DNA of 5,274 bases from contig CAUJII010000162.1 of NCBI GenBank assembly GCA_963205035.1, forward strand, positions 1 to 5,274, in the 5' to 3' direction. Each line of letters begins with the position of its first letter. The first letter of the stretch is position 1. The notes under the pieces were generated by a model. That model had not been told where the DNA came from. It worked only from the letters and a program-made list of their open reading frames with translations, and made no database searches. A program made the position numbers and the translations under genes. Source of the DNA: Spirochaetota bacterium (GTDB lineage: Bacteria > Spirochaetota > Leptospiria > Turneriellales > Turneriellaceae). Below, piece by piece: positions 4,602-5,274 of the stretch.

Positions 4602-5274
4602 TTACACCGCAGACCCTTCAACAATTTCTAACTTCGGCAGCCCGTTCACAATCTTCACCGTCTCTAAACTCACTGTCACCACGCGCTCGATGAGCTCGAC
4701 AATGTAGCGCGGGTTCTTCGCGGTTTCGTCGCCCCACGCATTCGCATCGTTGACGATGCCCGAGTCTTTGTCGGTTTTGACGCAGTAACGCTCGACGACC
4801 CAGTCTAAGGCCGACTTGCCGTTCACAACATAGTCATGCGCTTCGCTCGGTATGCCTTCGAGCGTGAGGTAGTCATTGTAGATAATCGCGGTCTTGTCAT
4901 CTTTGGCCCGGTAACGCATCTTTTCGACGCGGTAGTGCGCGTCTTTGAGCGTGGTTGTGGTCACATGCTTCAAACCAAACTTTTTCTGCTTCTCGTAATT
5001 GACGTGCAGCTCACCCAGCGCACGGCCGGCATTGCTGAAGGCCCAAAAATCAGAGGGGGATTTAACCCGGGGAATACGCGGCAATTCTTTGGAGAGATTG
5101 TCTGCATACTTTGCCCGGTAGTCTTTCGAATGGAGCAGGCCATAGATGTAATAGAAGAGGTCTTCTTTTGTGATGGAAACAGCACCCCCTGACCCCCTCA
5201 AGGGGGAACCATCGCGGTATGCTTCTTGAAAATGCGCGAGACCTTCGTCGGTGATGGCGTCGCGGCGTGCCTCG
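4602..5274 (-). CDS. C-terminal part of a type ISP restriction-modification enzyme (5' end outside window)
   Basis: The minus-strand frame is open from the right edge to the stop at 4602-4604, giving 223 residues; the TTG at 5201 is internal, not a start. The chain opens EARRDAITDEGLAHFQEAYR and contains FYYIYGLLHSKDYRAKYADN, LSKELPRIPRVKSPSDFWAF, VNGKSALDWVVERYCVKTDK, DSGIVNDANAW and RVVTVSLETVKIV. This is the highly conserved C-terminal target-recognition region of type ISP enzymes (LlaGI/LlaBIII type). These large single polypeptides, about 1,500-1,600 residues, carry nuclease, helicase, adenine methyltransferase and specificity domains. The C-terminal part reads the recognition site. A stretch of G, S, P and R codons (about 5181-5210) appears to be a small repeat inserted in frame. 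The gene ends 2 nt before the Shedu-like gene. Whether the upstream domains are intact cannot be judged here. Confidence 0.85.
   Translation of the reverse strand, partial: EARRDAITDEGLAHFQEAYRDGSPLRGSGGAVSITKEDLFYYIYGLLHSKDYRAKYADNLSKELPRIPRVKSPSDFWAFSNAGRALGELHVNYEKQKKFGLKHVTTTTLKDAHYRVEKMRYRAKDDKTAIIYNDYLTLEGIPSEAHDYVVNGKSALDWVVERYCVKTDKDSGIVNDANAWGDETAKNPRYIVELIERVVTVSLETVKIVNGLPKLEIVEGSAV
5185..5206. repeat. Small G/C-rich hairpin repeat inside the type ISP gene
   Basis: CCCCCT occurs twice (5185-5190 and 5193-5198), and the second copy pairs with AGGGGG at 5201-5206 around a 2-nt CA loop. On the coding strand it reads as GSPLRGSGG, between the conserved HFQEAYR and SITKEDLFYY segments. 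Short CCCCTcaAGGGG elements are common dispersed repeats in several bacterial groups. Here it keeps the frame open. Confidence 0.5.

Noticed and set aside
4836..5192. 118-residue plus-strand open frame opposite the type ISP gene
   Set aside because: The minus-strand product is highly conserved family sequence; the plus frame shows no motif and is its antisense shadow.
5199..5201. TTG as the start of a separate 199-residue gene on the minus strand
   Set aside because: The same frame stays open to the right edge and upstream codons read EARRDAITDEGLAHFQEAYR, conserved type ISP sequence, so the gene continues beyond the window.
1..5274. CRISPR arrays, tRNA or rRNA genes
   Set aside because: No regularly spaced repeats and no tRNA- or rRNA-like sequence were seen on either strand.

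Overview
The window looks like accessory DNA from a Gram-negative-type bacterium. Three genes or gene pieces encode predicted outer-membrane beta-barrel proteins with signal peptides and/or an aromatic C-terminus. Base composition is moderate, with no strong bias. A spirochaete such as a Leptospirales member is possible from the small barrel genes, but this is only a guess; nothing here fixes the taxon.

Layout. (1) Positions 3-131 hold the 3' end of a beta-barrel gene. (2) About 168-1761 is an IS3-family-like insertion sequence. It has orfA (203-670) and orfB (652-1710, -1 frame), an A9 slippery run at 632-640 exactly where the -1 frame opens, imperfect terminal repeats, and a 35-bp near-palindrome just before orfA. 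(3) Positions 1781-2491 encode a full-length beta-barrel protein whose last codons match those of the piece at the left edge. Positions 2538-2852 encode a short, probably truncated barrel. (4) Positions 2853-3135 are a mosaic of remnants. It includes a clear 38-residue minus-strand fragment of a SNF2-type helicase (motif VI region), ending near where a plus-strand C-terminal remnant begins. (5) Two very small overlapping plus-strand genes follow at 3136-3285 and 3282-3455. (6) A convergent minus-strand defence operon occupies 3496 to the right edge. It has the C-terminal part of a type ISP restriction-modification enzyme (4602 to beyond 5274), then, 2 nt downstream, a complete Shedu/DUF4263-family nuclease-like protein (3496-4599).

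How it fits together. The right half reads as a piece of a defence island, with a single-polypeptide restriction-modification enzyme co-transcribed with a Shedu-like protein and helicase debris next door. The left half is an outer-membrane protein cluster interrupted by an IS. The most interesting points are the ISP-Shedu pairing, the E-x-E form of the Shedu active-site motif with an unfamiliar N-terminal region, the frameshift site of the IS, and a small G/C-rich hairpin repeat carried in frame inside the ISP gene.
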